17,174 bases of DNA, from NCBI GenBank assembly GCA_036794395.1, contig DAIRGS010000151.1:1-17174 (forward strand), given 5' to 3'. Under the pieces are notes generated by a model. That model was not told where the DNA came from. It worked only from the letters and a program-made list of their open reading frames with translations, and ran no database searches. Origin of the DNA: DASXMX01 sp036794395. GTDB taxonomy: Bacteria > Planctomycetota > Phycisphaerae > Tepidisphaerales > Tepidisphaeraceae. The position numbers and the translations under genes were made by a program. Shown piece after piece: positions 6,540-14,131 of the stretch; the first letter of the stretch is position 1, and every line of letters begins with the position of its first letter.

Positions 6540-7766
6540 TTAGTTCGCCGGGTGTTCTTTGAGGTCTTGTTGGGCTTCCTGGATGGCGAGGATGGCGTAG
6601 GCGGTGGAGAGGGTGGGTTTGTCTTCCATCCATTTCTGAAGCCCGGTCCAATGCCCATCGGCGGCTTGCTGGGCACTTAGTTTCTGAAGGAGCTCCAGGC
6701 GCCAGTCGTGTTTGTCACCTTTGGCGTCGGTGATCACGGGCTCACCATACGCATGCAGGGCTCGGGCGAGGGTGTGGTAATAGTAAAACAAGCCATCGTC
6801 GCCGCCCTTGGGGTTTTTGGCGTCGCCGAATTTAACGCCGGGGTTTTCGTCGAGGGTCCAGTTATGCGTGACCCATTTCCATGCGGCTTTAACGCGGGGA
6901 TCGTCCTTTGACAGCCCGGCATAAATCATGCTCTTCAGCCCCGCGTACGTCATCGAACCATAGCTTCGATGCACCACCCGGCCATCGGGCGTGGTGTAGT
7001 CGAGCGCCTTGGAAGACCCGCCGTCGGCAGTGCTGTAGATAAATCCGCCATCTTCGGCGGCCCATTTCTGATCGTTGGTTTCGGAATTATTCTGAGCGCG
7101 GGTGAGGAACTTGAGAGCGGCCTGGAACGCAGGGTCTTCGGGTTTGAGGCCGGCATCCTTGAGGGCGTCGAGGGCGGTTTGCGAGTTGCTGAGGTCAGCG
7201 GCTTTCCCCTTGCTGCCATAGCCGAAGCCGCCGTAATTGGGGTCGTTTTCCTTCACCTTCATGTTGGCCGGAACGCCATCGATCTTGTCGAGCCACTGAA
7301 TCGTGCGGAGATATTGCAGCGCCTTGGTCAGCGCGGGCTTGTAGCGATCCTGTTTTGATTCAGCCAGAGCGCTGATGGCGATGGCGGTGTTGTAAGTGGC
7401 GAGGCGGTCGTCGGAAATGCTGCCATCGTCTTTCTGGAAAGAGACGAGCTTGGCCAGGGCTTTTTCCAGGAAGGCGTCGTCCGGCTTAACGTGGCCGTCC
7501 TGAACGAAAGCCTTAATGACGATGGCGGTGATGGCGGGGGGGTCGGCGGCTTCCTGCCAGCCGCCATCGGGCTTCTGATGTTCCTTTAGATAAGCCAGCC
7601 CCTTATCCACCATGGCCTGCGCGTGCGCCAGCCCTGCTGTGGCCGCATCGCCCGCCTGGGCGACTACTGTCCCGCCCGGCTGTGGCGCAGACCACACTCC
7701 AGCCGAAGACCCCGCAAGTGCCGCTGAAACCGCCGCCGCGATCAAAAACCGACGTGTCGCTCTCAT
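6540..7766 (-). CDS. exported prenyltransferase/squalene-oxidase-repeat protein
   Basis: 408 aa. The ATG at 7766 is preceded by AAGGAG with a 6-base gap (AAGGAGCACCAG-ATG), so I prefer it to the ATG nine codons upstream. It starts with a signal peptide (MRATRRFLIAAAVSAALAG, cleavage near VWSA). The rest is repeated helical pairs with the squalene-cyclase/prenyltransferase alpha-alpha barrel signature: GLAYLKEHQKPDGGWQ, LVSFQKDDGSI, FGYGSKGKAADLSNSQTAL, SYGSMTYAGLKSMIYAGL and a C-terminal SAQQAADGHWT...STAYAILAIQ. The catalytic DxDD acid motif of squalene-hopene cyclases is not present. I therefore expect a non-terpenoid role such as binding or scaffolding, or an unknown enzyme. It appears to be a single-gene unit. 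Confidence 0.85.
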   Translation of the reverse strand: MRATRRFLIAAAVSAALAGSSAGVWSAPQPGGTVVAQAGDAATAGLAHAQAMVDKGLAYLKEHQKPDGGWQEAADPPAITAIVIKAFVQDGHVKPDDAFLEKALAKLVSFQKDDGSISDDRLATYNTAIAISALAESKQDRYKPALTKALQYLRTIQWLDKIDGVPANMKVKENDPNYGGFGYGSKGKAADLSNSQTALDALKDAGLKPEDPAFQAALKFLTRAQNNSETNDQKWAAEDGGFIYSTADGGSSKALDYTTPDGRVVHRSYGSMTYAGLKSMIYAGLSKDDPRVKAAWKWVTHNWTLDENPGVKFGDAKNPKGGDDGLFYYYHTLARALHAYGEPVITDAKGDKHDWRLELLQKLSAQQAADGHWTGLQKWMEDKPTLSTAYAILAIQEAQQDLKEHPAN

Positions 7767-7935
7767 CTGGTGCTCCTTCGCAGATAGTCCCATTAGCCGA
7801 TCCGAGCGTAGTAAACTAAGACCCCTGTCAATGATCGGGGTAATTTTTGCACTTTAGGTCAATTCTTCCTTCGGAATGAACCTAAACATTGCCTTTTCGA
7901 TCTGCCTGTGTCGCGCCCAAACGCCCAATTTTCAA

Positions 7936-7964
7936 TTGTTTACATCTCCAAAGTGCGATATACT
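7936..7964 (+). promoter_or_regulatory. putative sigma70-type promoter of the coiled-coil gene
   Basis: TTGTTT (7936-7941), 17 bases, then TATACT (7959-7964). The -10 matches TATAAT at 5 of 6 positions, the spacing is optimal and the -35 is weak. The surrounding DNA is AT-rich compared with neighbouring genes. It would start transcription around 7971, just before the ribosome binding site at 7979-7985. Part of this spacer also has to carry the divergent promoter for the gene starting at 7766. Confidence 0.6.
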
Positions 7965-7993
7965 TTAACAAGCATGGCAAGGAGGCTATGGAG

Positions 7994-8182
7994 ATGTCTA
8001 TGAGCCAGGTTTACAACCCCGAATCCGATATTATTGCGGAAATTGAACGACTCGAACTGGAAGCCCGCTCCGCGCGTAGGCGCATTGAACACGCCCGAAA
8101 CGAGAACGACAAGCGGGTTTTAAACCGCCAGTTGAACGAAATGCAGGAGGAGATCGAAATCCTCCGGGCCAAGCTGGTGTAG
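7994..8182 (+). CDS. small coiled-coil protein, 62 aa
   Basis: A soluble, highly charged small protein beginning MSMSQVYNPESD. The rest is one predicted helix with heptad spacing of Ile/Leu/Val: IIAEIERLELEARSARRRI, then NRQLNEMQEEIEILRAKLV at the end. It has no Cys, Trp or membrane segment. In-frame ATGs lie at 7988, 7994 and 8000. AAGGAGG at 7979-7985 is 2 bases from the first and 8 bases from the second, so 7994 is the best start. The gene has its own promoter and a strong terminator, so it is a one-gene transcription unit. I do not recognise a family. A dimeric adaptor, a regulator or a structural helper would all fit, and none is shown by the sequence. Confidence 0.85.
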   Translation: MSMSQVYNPESDIIAEIERLELEARSARRRIEHARNENDKRVLNRQLNEMQEEIEILRAKLV

Positions 8183-8227
8183 AGTGGGCTGGTGCGGGCC
8201 GTGGCCTGTACAGATCAGGCGGATGGC

Positions 8228-8257
8228 GAAGACCCTATTATGTGGGTCTTCTTTTTT
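8228..8257 (+). terminator. intrinsic terminator of the coiled-coil gene
   Basis: GAAGACCC (8228-8235) pairs perfectly with GGGTCTTC (8244-8251) across an 8-base loop and is followed at once by six T (8252-8257). It begins 45 bases after the stop codon and insulates the small gene from the glycan pair that starts at 8321. Confidence 0.95.
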
Positions 8258-8320
8258 CTAACGCGATGATATCGGCCGGTCGCGATTAATCATCGTCGTC
8301 GGCTTGCGTTCGATGCGGCA

Positions 8321-9583
8321 ATGATCTTCCCCCTCTTCGACATCGTTCCCCCTCCCCCCCCTCCCGAAAAACAACCCGGTGCCATCTGGGCAATCCTCGC
8401 TCTGTCGGTGGGTGCATTCGTTCTCTCCTGGTGCTTCACGCTCTTCATGAAGCACTTTTCCCCCCGGATCGGCTTCGTGGATAAGCCCGGCGGCCGGAAG
8501 ATCCACGCCAATCCCAAGCCGCTGGGCGGGGGGGTCGCCATCTTCTGGGCTTTTTCGCTTCCGATATTGATCGGTTTGGCCGTGATCGTCTGGGGCCATC
8601 CCCCGGCCCGTTTCGAAGCCCGAATCCCACATCTCGATCAATACTGGTCAGGCATGCGCGAGCGCGCGCCGATGGCGATCGGCCTGCTGCTGGCCGCACT
8701 GGTCATGCATGTCATGGGACTGATCGATGACCGCAAAGCACTGGGTCCCTATTCGAAACTTCTCGTACAACTGGGCACGGTTACGGCCCTGGTACTTTTT
8801 CTCCCCGAGCTACGCGTATTAACCGCACTGGGCGGCGCGGCCTCGGCGTTCTGCACCATTCTCTGGATCACCGCCATCGCCAACGCATTTAACTTTCTAG
8901 ACAACATGGATGGACTGTCGGCGGGGGTTGCGGCGGTGTGTACCGCGGCTTTTCTGGTCACCACGCTTTCCATCGGGCAATGGTTCGTCGCCGCGGCACT
9001 GGCACTTCTGCTGGGCGCGCTGGTCGGGTTCCTGTGCTTTAATTTCGCGCCGGCGGCAATCTTCATGGGCGATAGCGGAAGTTTGGTTGTCGGCCTGCTT
9101 CTGGGGGTGCTGACCGTCCGCACCACTTACCTTCCCGCCGGCGAGCAATGGGCGGCCGGTTGGTATAAGGTTTTCGCGCCGGTGATTGTGTTGGCAGTTC
9201 CACTTTATGATCTGATCGTGGTTAGCATCATCCGCATGCTTCGCGGCCACAGCCCCTTCAAAGGCGATACGAATCATTTCAGCCATCGTCTGGTGGCGCG
9301 CGGGATGTCGCGTCGAACCGCGGTTCTGTGCATCTGGCTAATCACCGCGGCCACTGCGGTGGCGGCCATTATTCTGCCGCACGTGCCCAATTCGTTTTCA
9401 GCGGTATTGATCTTCTTCCAAACGCTTTTGATTCTGGCAACGGTGATGTTGCTCGAGCAGCATCCACTTCCAATTGATCGCGAGGACCCCGCCCCGGCCA
9501 ATTCACGCGCTGGCGTCCTTCAAGATTCCGGGTCCCCCAATGTGTCCCCTGCCCAACCTGCCGCCCTGACCGCCCGACAGTAG
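8321..9583 (+). CDS. polyprenyl-phosphate sugar-1-phosphate transferase (MraY/WecA/TagO family)
   Basis: A 420-aa polytopic membrane protein. It would move a sugar-1-phosphate (GlcNAc-1-P in the best-known relatives) from a UDP-sugar to undecaprenyl phosphate, starting a surface glycan on the cytoplasmic face. Family motifs appear in order: DKPGGRKIHANPKPLGGG (54-71), the acidic pair in LIDDRKALGPYSKLL (134-148), NAFNFLDNMDGLSAG (188-202), FMGDSGS (248-254) and the end-loop DTNHFSHRL (316-324). DTNHFSHRL matches the WecA-type HxxHR region, so WecA/TagO is more likely than MraY itself. The length exceeds typical WecA because of a Ser/Pro-rich tail of about 40 residues. Six prolines in a row at 10-15 may need EF-P. 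No Shine-Dalgarno site precedes the ATG. The ligase gene follows after 6 bases. Confidence 0.93.
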   Translation: MIFPLFDIVPPPPPPEKQPGAIWAILALSVGAFVLSWCFTLFMKHFSPRIGFVDKPGGRKIHANPKPLGGGVAIFWAFSLPILIGLAVIVWGHPPARFEARIPHLDQYWSGMRERAPMAIGLLLAALVMHVMGLIDDRKALGPYSKLLVQLGTVTALVLFLPELRVLTALGGAASAFCTILWITAIANAFNFLDNMDGLSAGVAAVCTAAFLVTTLSIGQWFVAAALALLLGALVGFLCFNFAPAAIFMGDSGSLVVGLLLGVLTVRTTYLPAGEQWAAGWYKVFAPVIVLAVPLYDLIVVSIIRMLRGHSPFKGDTNHFSHRLVARGMSRRTAVLCIWLITAATAVAAIILPHVPNSFSAVLIFFQTLLILATVMLLEQHPLPIDREDPAPANSRAGVLQDSGSPNVSPAQPAALTARQ

Positions 9584-9589
9584 TTGCCC

Positions 9590-11836
9590 ATGGCCAAATC
9601 CGCCGCCAAATCCGCCAAGTCCGCCCGGCACACCGCCGGCCAGGAGAATCTGGCGCCCGAGGCATCGCCCTGGCGAGTCCTTACCCGGACGGCATTCGTA
9701 TTGATGATCGCTTTGGTCGTCGTTCGCGCAACGATCTTCGAATCACTCCGTAATGAACTCCAGGTCGTCCCCGGCACCGTCGGCGCACCTGCCACTCCAG
9801 GCCCCGCCACCGGACTGACCCTCGACCTGTTCTTCTGCATTCCGGCGATGCTCATTCTCGCCAGACGCCTGGTTGACGTCTCGTACAGAATTCGCTGCGG
9901 CCGTGCCCATCTGGCCATGTTTCTGCTGGCCGGTTGGACCTTGCTGAGCGCTCTGTGGGCACCGGATAAATTCATCGCGGCAATCGCCGCAGCGCATTGG
10001 GCCGCGGCGATCGTTCTACTCTGGGCCGCGTCGCAACTCGTGTATCAATGGCGTCACATGCGCATCGTGGCGGGGGTGTCGTTTGGCCTGCTGCTGATTC
10101 TGCTGGTTCAGGGCTATTACTATCGCTTCGTCGATCTTCCGGACCTGCGCCACGAGTGGGAAAAAGATCGTGCTGGACTTCTCAACCAGCGGGGTACGGA
10201 AGATCGCTCTTTTGAAGCACGCCAAATTGAAATGAATGTCTTAAGCGGCGAGGTCGCCGGCTTCAGCCTCTCGCGAAACACGTATGCGGCGCTGCTCGTT
10301 CTTCTGGGCATCATCTCCGCCGGCGTTGCGGTTCAGCGCATCGCCGACCGAGACTCGCTTGGGTGGTCAGTTCCCATTTTCGTCGTTCTCGCGTTCGCGA
10401 TGCTGATGCTCTACCGATATGTCGAGAGCAAAACCGCTTATGCGACGCCGTTCATCGGAGCCATCCTGCTGACGATCATCGGAAAGCGCCGGCAATGGAT
10501 CGCCGCCCACGCCCGCCGACTCTATTTTGGGGGCATCACGTGTTTTCTGCTGGGCGTAGCCGCGGTCGTCGGCCATGGCCTCAAACACGGCACGCTTTTC
10601 CAACTGAGCCTGACCTACCGCTGGCAATATTGGGTCGGAGCCGCACGCCTGTTCATTCATCATCCGTGGCTCGGCGTCGGCTGGGCCAACTTCGGTAACT
10701 CATATCTCGCCTTTCGACTGCCACAGGCGATCGAACAACCCAAGGACCCGCACAATTTCCTGGTCCGCGCTTTCGTCGAATTGGGTGTTCTCGGCGGCGC
10801 GCTCATGATTGCGTGGATGCTTCGGCTCTGGTGGGAGTTCACGCAGCCGGCCCTCGAGATGGTCAATTCCCCGTCGCCCAAGCCCAACGATTCCGATCAT
10901 CGACACACCATGTTTCTCCTGATCGGCCTGCCGATCTTCGCAATCGCGATAAGCGCCCTGGTCGCCATCGATTGGAACCAGCGATATGAATGGGTCATCC
11001 TGGAACTGTTCAAGCGTGCGATGTTTCTGCTGGCGCTCCTTGTCGGAATGGGCATCGTCGCGCTGCGATCGTTTGCCGATCAGCGCCTCGACAATCGGCC
11101 CGCGCCCTGGATCCTGTGGTCCATCCTTGTGGCGCTGGGACTTTTTCTCATCCACAACCTGATCGATTTTTCATTGTTCGAGCCCGGCCCGCTTTTCCTG
11201 TTCGCACTCTTGGCCGGAAGCGCGCTGGGCATGCGACTGCCCGAGTGCAAAGGACGGGATGCCGGCATGCCGGTGCTGTTGGGCTCTTTCATTTTCGCCG
11301 GCGTGGTGTGGCTCGTGGCTGCAGCGGCGGGCGCTTGGAATGTCGGCTTGGCCGAGAGCCTCGCTCACGACGCCGAGGATCAAGTCCACGCCAACAACCG
11401 CACCGCCGCCGTCCAAAAGCTCATCGACGCCACCAAGCTCGTCCCAATCAACCCGGAATATCCCTTCCAGGCCGCGCTGCTTTCCCCCGCCAATACGCTC
11501 ATGGTCCGCGAAATGCTGGTGAAGGCCGCCAACGCCGATCCATCTTCCCCGCGCTATCGAAGAATGCTCGCCCAGTTCGAACTGCGAGACAAGGATCCGG
11601 CTCACGCCTTCGATGATTATGCCACTGCCGTGTCGCTCGATCCGAACAATATGAACCTACGAATCGAATACGGCGACGCCCTGGCTCAAGCCAACCAGCT
11701 CGAACACGCAAAAGTGCAGTATCAAATAGCGTTCGAAGTCAACGAGAAGCTGCCCCCAAACGAACCGCAAAGACTTTCCGACCAGAAAGCAGCTCAGCTT
11801 CGCGCCGCATTGCTCGACAAGAGTCTTCCAAAATAG
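9590..11836 (+). CDS. O-antigen ligase/polymerase family protein with C-terminal TPRs
   Basis: 748 aa. About a dozen hydrophobic helices span residues 35-575. The Wzy_C signature is visible: YRWQYWVGAARLFIHHPWLG, then VGWANFGNSYLAFRLPQ, and DPHNFLVRAFVELGVLGG about 20 residues later. The Arg before YW and the HN pair in the periplasmic loop fit the ligase/polymerase family, which joins lipid-linked glycans to an acceptor or to each other. After the last membrane helix, residues from about 590 form helical repeats of TPR type (AFDDYATAVSLDPNNMNLRI, then DALAQANQLEHAKVQYQIA), probably outside the membrane. The ATG at 9590 lies 6 bases after the upstream stop. A TTG at 9584 would add two residues. 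The gene pairs with the initiating transferase as one transcript. Confidence 0.88.
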   Translation: MAKSAAKSAKSARHTAGQENLAPEASPWRVLTRTAFVLMIALVVVRATIFESLRNELQVVPGTVGAPATPGPATGLTLDLFFCIPAMLILARRLVDVSYRIRCGRAHLAMFLLAGWTLLSALWAPDKFIAAIAAAHWAAAIVLLWAASQLVYQWRHMRIVAGVSFGLLLILLVQGYYYRFVDLPDLRHEWEKDRAGLLNQRGTEDRSFEARQIEMNVLSGEVAGFSLSRNTYAALLVLLGIISAGVAVQRIADRDSLGWSVPIFVVLAFAMLMLYRYVESKTAYATPFIGAILLTIIGKRRQWIAAHARRLYFGGITCFLLGVAAVVGHGLKHGTLFQLSLTYRWQYWVGAARLFIHHPWLGVGWANFGNSYLAFRLPQAIEQPKDPHNFLVRAFVELGVLGGALMIAWMLRLWWEFTQPALEMVNSPSPKPNDSDHRHTMFLLIGLPIFAIAISALVAIDWNQRYEWVILELFKRAMFLLALLVGMGIVALRSFADQRLDNRPAPWILWSILVALGLFLIHNLIDFSLFEPGPLFLFALLAGSALGMRLPECKGRDAGMPVLLGSFIFAGVVWLVAAAAGAWNVGLAESLAHDAEDQVHANNRTAAVQKLIDATKLVPINPEYPFQAALLSPANTLMVREMLVKAANADPSSPRYRRMLAQFELRDKDPAHAFDDYATAVSLDPNNMNLRIEYGDALAQANQLEHAKVQYQIAFEVNEKLPPNEPQRLSDQKAAQLRAALLDKSLPK

Positions 11837-11867
11837 AAAAAGTGCGGGAATTAGATCTCAGGCTCAG

Positions 11868-11905
11868 CATTTCAAACTTAAGATTTCAAATTCCAAATCT
11901 GAAAT
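11868..11905. repeat. ATTTCAAA-type repeat between convergent genes
   Basis: AT-rich stretch with ATTTCAAA at 11869-11876 and 11883-11890 and TGAAAT at 11900-11905. AGATTT (11881-11886) pairs with AAATCT (11895-11900) across 8 bases. It contrasts with the GC-rich coding DNA on both sides. The 98-base gap 11837-11934 separates two convergent genes and no clear intrinsic terminator was seen. Confidence 0.5.
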
Positions 11906-11934
11906 TGCTTTCGCCGATTTCCCCGGGCCATTGG

Positions 11935-12495
11935 CTATTCCCGTTTCCCCACAAACATCACTCCCGCGAGAAACAGCACAACGATCCCACTCAGCGTAAG
12001 CGTGCTACCCAGCACCGCTTCGCTCAATTCATGCAGCCGGAAATCGATCTGTTGAAGCTCATTCCTCACTCCATCGTCCGGCCACATCGCCAACGCCAGC
12101 GCCAGTACGCCGCCGATCATGAGCGCTCCGCCGACAAACGTAAGAATCATGGTTGCCGTTCCGAGCCCGCGCGATTCTTTCGACGCCGAATTCAGTCTCG
12201 GGGAAGGAAGTTTCTCCAACGGGGCCACGGCGGTGAAAGGCTTCTGTTCCAATTCCACGTCCTGTTCCTTCCCAGTGGTAGGCTCAACCGCCGGCGCCGT
12301 TGTGGCTGTGCCAGGTGCATCCTCCCAATCCGTCTTCTTGGCAACCCGCACCGACGAAATCAGCAAACCCTGTTTGCGCGCCAGCCGTTCAGCGTGTGGC
12401 TTGCTCTTGGCCCGGAGCACCAGAAACGTTTCCTGGCCCGTTTCGCTGTCCGCGCCATCCACCCGGAAGAAATTCAACACCAACGCCTCCGTCAC
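11935..12495 (-). CDS. two-helix membrane protein, unknown family
   Basis: 186 aa from a GTG at 12495. The GTG directly follows the TGA of the upstream FG-GAP gene, with GGAG 6 bases ahead of it, so the two genes are very probably translationally coupled. Residues 20-52 (FLVLRAKSKPHAERLARKQG, then LLISSVRV) form a small alpha/beta unit that recalls the short EAxRxAxxxGL module found in GspF-like and planctomycete proteins. This is only a resemblance. A low-complexity Thr/Pro/Glu linker follows. Two membrane helices lie near residues 113-138 (ILTFVGGALMIGGVLALALA) and 165-184 (TLSGIVVLFLAGVMFVGK). No known function is recognised. Coupling suggests it works with, or helps export or anchor, the secreted propeller. 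Confidence 0.75.
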   Translation of the reverse strand: MTEALVLNFFRVDGADSETGQETFLVLRAKSKPHAERLARKQGLLISSVRVAKKTDWEDAPGTATTAPAVEPTTGKEQDVELEQKPFTAVAPLEKLPSPRLNSASKESRGLGTATMILTFVGGALMIGGVLALALAMWPDDGVRNELQQIDFRLHELSEAVLGSTLTLSGIVVLFLAGVMFVGKRE

Positions 12496-13704
12496 TCACT
12501 TCTCCGGTAAGAACACAAACGTGCCCTTTTTATTGCCGATCACCAGCGACGGAATCTTCTGCCCGTCGATGCGCTTCGCCACAACCTGCGTTCCAACGCC
12601 CGAATCATTGTCTATCTGGTGCGGCACATAGCTGACATTTTGCCCATCACGCTTCAGCTCAAACCAATACAACACCGCCGGCCCCATTGCATCCACATCT
12701 CCGTGCGAGCCGTGTGCGAAATAGCGCTTCCCGGTAACGATATCCAACAAACCGTCGCCGTTCATATCCACCAGATCCACCGCATGAAGCTGGGAAAATA
12801 CCACGCCTTTGGCGTCTTTCGCCGGCTTGGGGTCCATGATCAAATGCCGGTCGAAGCTGCCATCAACCTTTTGTTCAAACCACGCCAGCCCGTATCCGTG
12901 TGCCTGAAGCGCACACACCACATCCGGCCGGCCATCGCCATTCACGTCATAGGCATACATCTGCGAGCAGCCATCCCCAAAGCCCGGCTCAAAGAACTTG
13001 GCGGCATGGAATTTCCAGGGTGCATCACCCTCCAGCGACTCGGGCTGCTCCCACCAGCCGTTGGATTCAAGAATGTCGTTTCGACCGTCCCCGTTCACAT
13101 CGCCATAACCGATGCCGTGCGTGAACTTCTGGTATTTGCCCTTGGGCGAAACCTTATGAAACGTCCACGGCTTATCGGGTGCCGTGTAGTCCGGCTGCGC
13201 GTACCCGATATATCCGTGGCTACAGCACACAATGACCGGCTTGCCGTTCTTAAAAAGGTCCACGAAATTGGGCGATTCATCATCCACGTTGTCATACGCG
13301 AGGTGCTTTACCCAATGCCCGTCCTTACCCTTGGGATTTTCGTACCAAAAAGCTTCCTTGCCTGGGAATCCGATAATCAAAATGTCATCCCACCCGTCGC
13401 CATTGAAATCGTAACTGAAGGCGAAGAAGTTCTCTGAGTAATCATTGTCAGGCTTAAAACTCTTCACCGGCATGAACTCATGCCGCTTCTGGGGATTAAA
13501 GTCTGGCCCCTCGTACCAATAAGGACCCGAGACCACATCCATTTTCCCATCGTGATTGAAATCACCGAAATTCGCTCCTTCGGAATAGAACGTGTTCGAC
13601 AACACGATCTTTTTCCATTTAATCGAGTTCGAGTCGTCCGCGGCTCGCGCCCAGACGACCGACAGTAGCGTGATTGCGACGGCGGCCAGGTTGGATATGT
13701 GCAT
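12496..13704 (-). CDS. secreted FG-GAP/VCBS-repeat propeller protein
   Basis: 402 aa with a signal peptide (MHISNLAAVAITLLSVVWAR, cleavage probably after ARA at 21). Five calcium-binding-type DxNxDGxxD motifs mark the blades: DFNHDGKMD (48-56), DFNGDGWDD (99-107), DVNGDGRND (202-210), DVNGDGRPD (253-261) and DMNGDGLLD (313-321). Spacing of 50-100 residues fits a seven-bladed integrin-like propeller, with WYEGP/WYENP/WWEQP segments after the motifs. Such proteins are abundant and exported in planctomycetes. Ligands are generally unknown and no catalytic motif is visible. Only a weak AGGCGG precedes the ATG. The downstream membrane-protein gene starts immediately after the stop. A copy of the 57-bp repeat lies 127-183 bases upstream of the start. 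Confidence 0.9.
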   Translation of the reverse strand: MHISNLAAVAITLLSVVWARAADDSNSIKWKKIVLSNTFYSEGANFGDFNHDGKMDVVSGPYWYEGPDFNPQKRHEFMPVKSFKPDNDYSENFFAFSYDFNGDGWDDILIIGFPGKEAFWYENPKGKDGHWVKHLAYDNVDDESPNFVDLFKNGKPVIVCCSHGYIGYAQPDYTAPDKPWTFHKVSPKGKYQKFTHGIGYGDVNGDGRNDILESNGWWEQPESLEGDAPWKFHAAKFFEPGFGDGCSQMYAYDVNGDGRPDVVCALQAHGYGLAWFEQKVDGSFDRHLIMDPKPAKDAKGVVFSQLHAVDLVDMNGDGLLDIVTGKRYFAHGSHGDVDAMGPAVLYWFELKRDGQNVSYVPHQIDNDSGVGTQVVAKRIDGQKIPSLVIGNKKGTFVFLPEK

Positions 13705-13830
13705 AACCGCCTATCGTGTTCGGCAATGACCGGACGGTCAAGCGTTTGGAAGGATTTGATCGAAGTCGGTTGCTAAATAACCCTGCGCGATTCCGCGCCT
13801 TTTCGTGACATGGCTTTCCCCTTCGGGTCT

Positions 13831-13887
13831 GCCTTCGGCTCGACTCGACCGAGCTCGTCGCGGGCTGAGGCTCAGGCTCGAAGAGAG
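13831..13887 (+). repeat. 57-bp exact direct repeat, copy 2
   Basis: Identical to 6216-6272 over 57 bases and in the same orientation. It lies within the 9-bp dyad ACATGGCTT/AAGCCATGT, upstream of the FG-GAP gene. Confidence 0.95.
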
Positions 13888-13946
13888 CCTCAGGGTCGAA
13901 GACAAGCCATGTTCAAGGGGGATGATCTCCAGCGACGGGTCAGATT

Positions 13947-14028
13947 TGGGAAAACCAAGTTTCGAAGCAAGGACAACATTCTGGTGCAAGCGAAGAAAAT
14001 GCTCCCTCAAGGAGAGTTGGTTTTCCCA
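13947..14028. repeat. 12-bp inverted repeat
   Basis: TGGGAAAACCAA (13947-13958) is the exact reverse complement of TTGGTTTTCCCA (14017-14028), with 58 bases between. It is a sub-element of the larger palindromic block. Confidence 0.7.
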
Positions 14029-14064
14029 CATCTCACCCGGCGCCGGACCCGCGGCTTCCCCATC

Positions 14065-14083
14065 CACGGCTTGGAAAGCCGTG
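14065..14083. repeat. CACGGCTT hairpin
   Basis: CACGGCTT (14065-14072) pairs perfectly with AAGCCGTG (14076-14083) across the 3-base loop GGA. It is a short intergenic palindrome inside the repeat block. Confidence 0.7.
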
Positions 14084-14111
14084 CCACTTAAAGCAATGGC
14101 GCGGAATCGCG

Positions 14112-14131
14112 CACGGTCATTTAGGACCGTG
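14112..14131 (-). terminator. hairpin overlapping the glycosyltransferase stop codon
   Basis: CACGGTC (14112-14118) pairs with GACCGTG (14125-14131). The TAA stop of the minus-strand gene (14121-14123) lies in the 6-base loop. It is also the right end of the 13767-14129 block. No T-run follows, so termination here is only possible, not shown. Confidence 0.4.

Larger units (their letters stand above)
13767..14129. repeat. MITE/REP-like block with about 32-bp terminal inverted repeats
   Basis: TGCGCGATTCCGCGCC (13784-13799) is the exact reverse complement of 14098-14113. The match continues outward imperfectly: the left outer part CGGTTGCTAAATAACCC (13767-13783) corresponds to CGGTCCTAAATGACCG on the other end (minus strand, 14129-14114). 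Each outer part can form a hairpin, GGTT/AACC on the left and GGTC/GACC on the right. Inside are a 9-bp dyad (ACATGGCTT 13808-13816 with AAGCCATGT 13904-13912), the 57-bp repeat, a 12-bp dyad (13947-14028) and a hairpin at 14065-14083. No gene is present. This block accounts for nearly all of the gap 13705-14120. Confidence 0.7.

Noticed and set aside
12619..13437. Long plus-strand frame of 272 codons
   Set aside because: It is fully antisense to the FG-GAP gene, whose minus-strand frame has a signal peptide and five calcium-type motifs. The plus frame has no recognisable domain.
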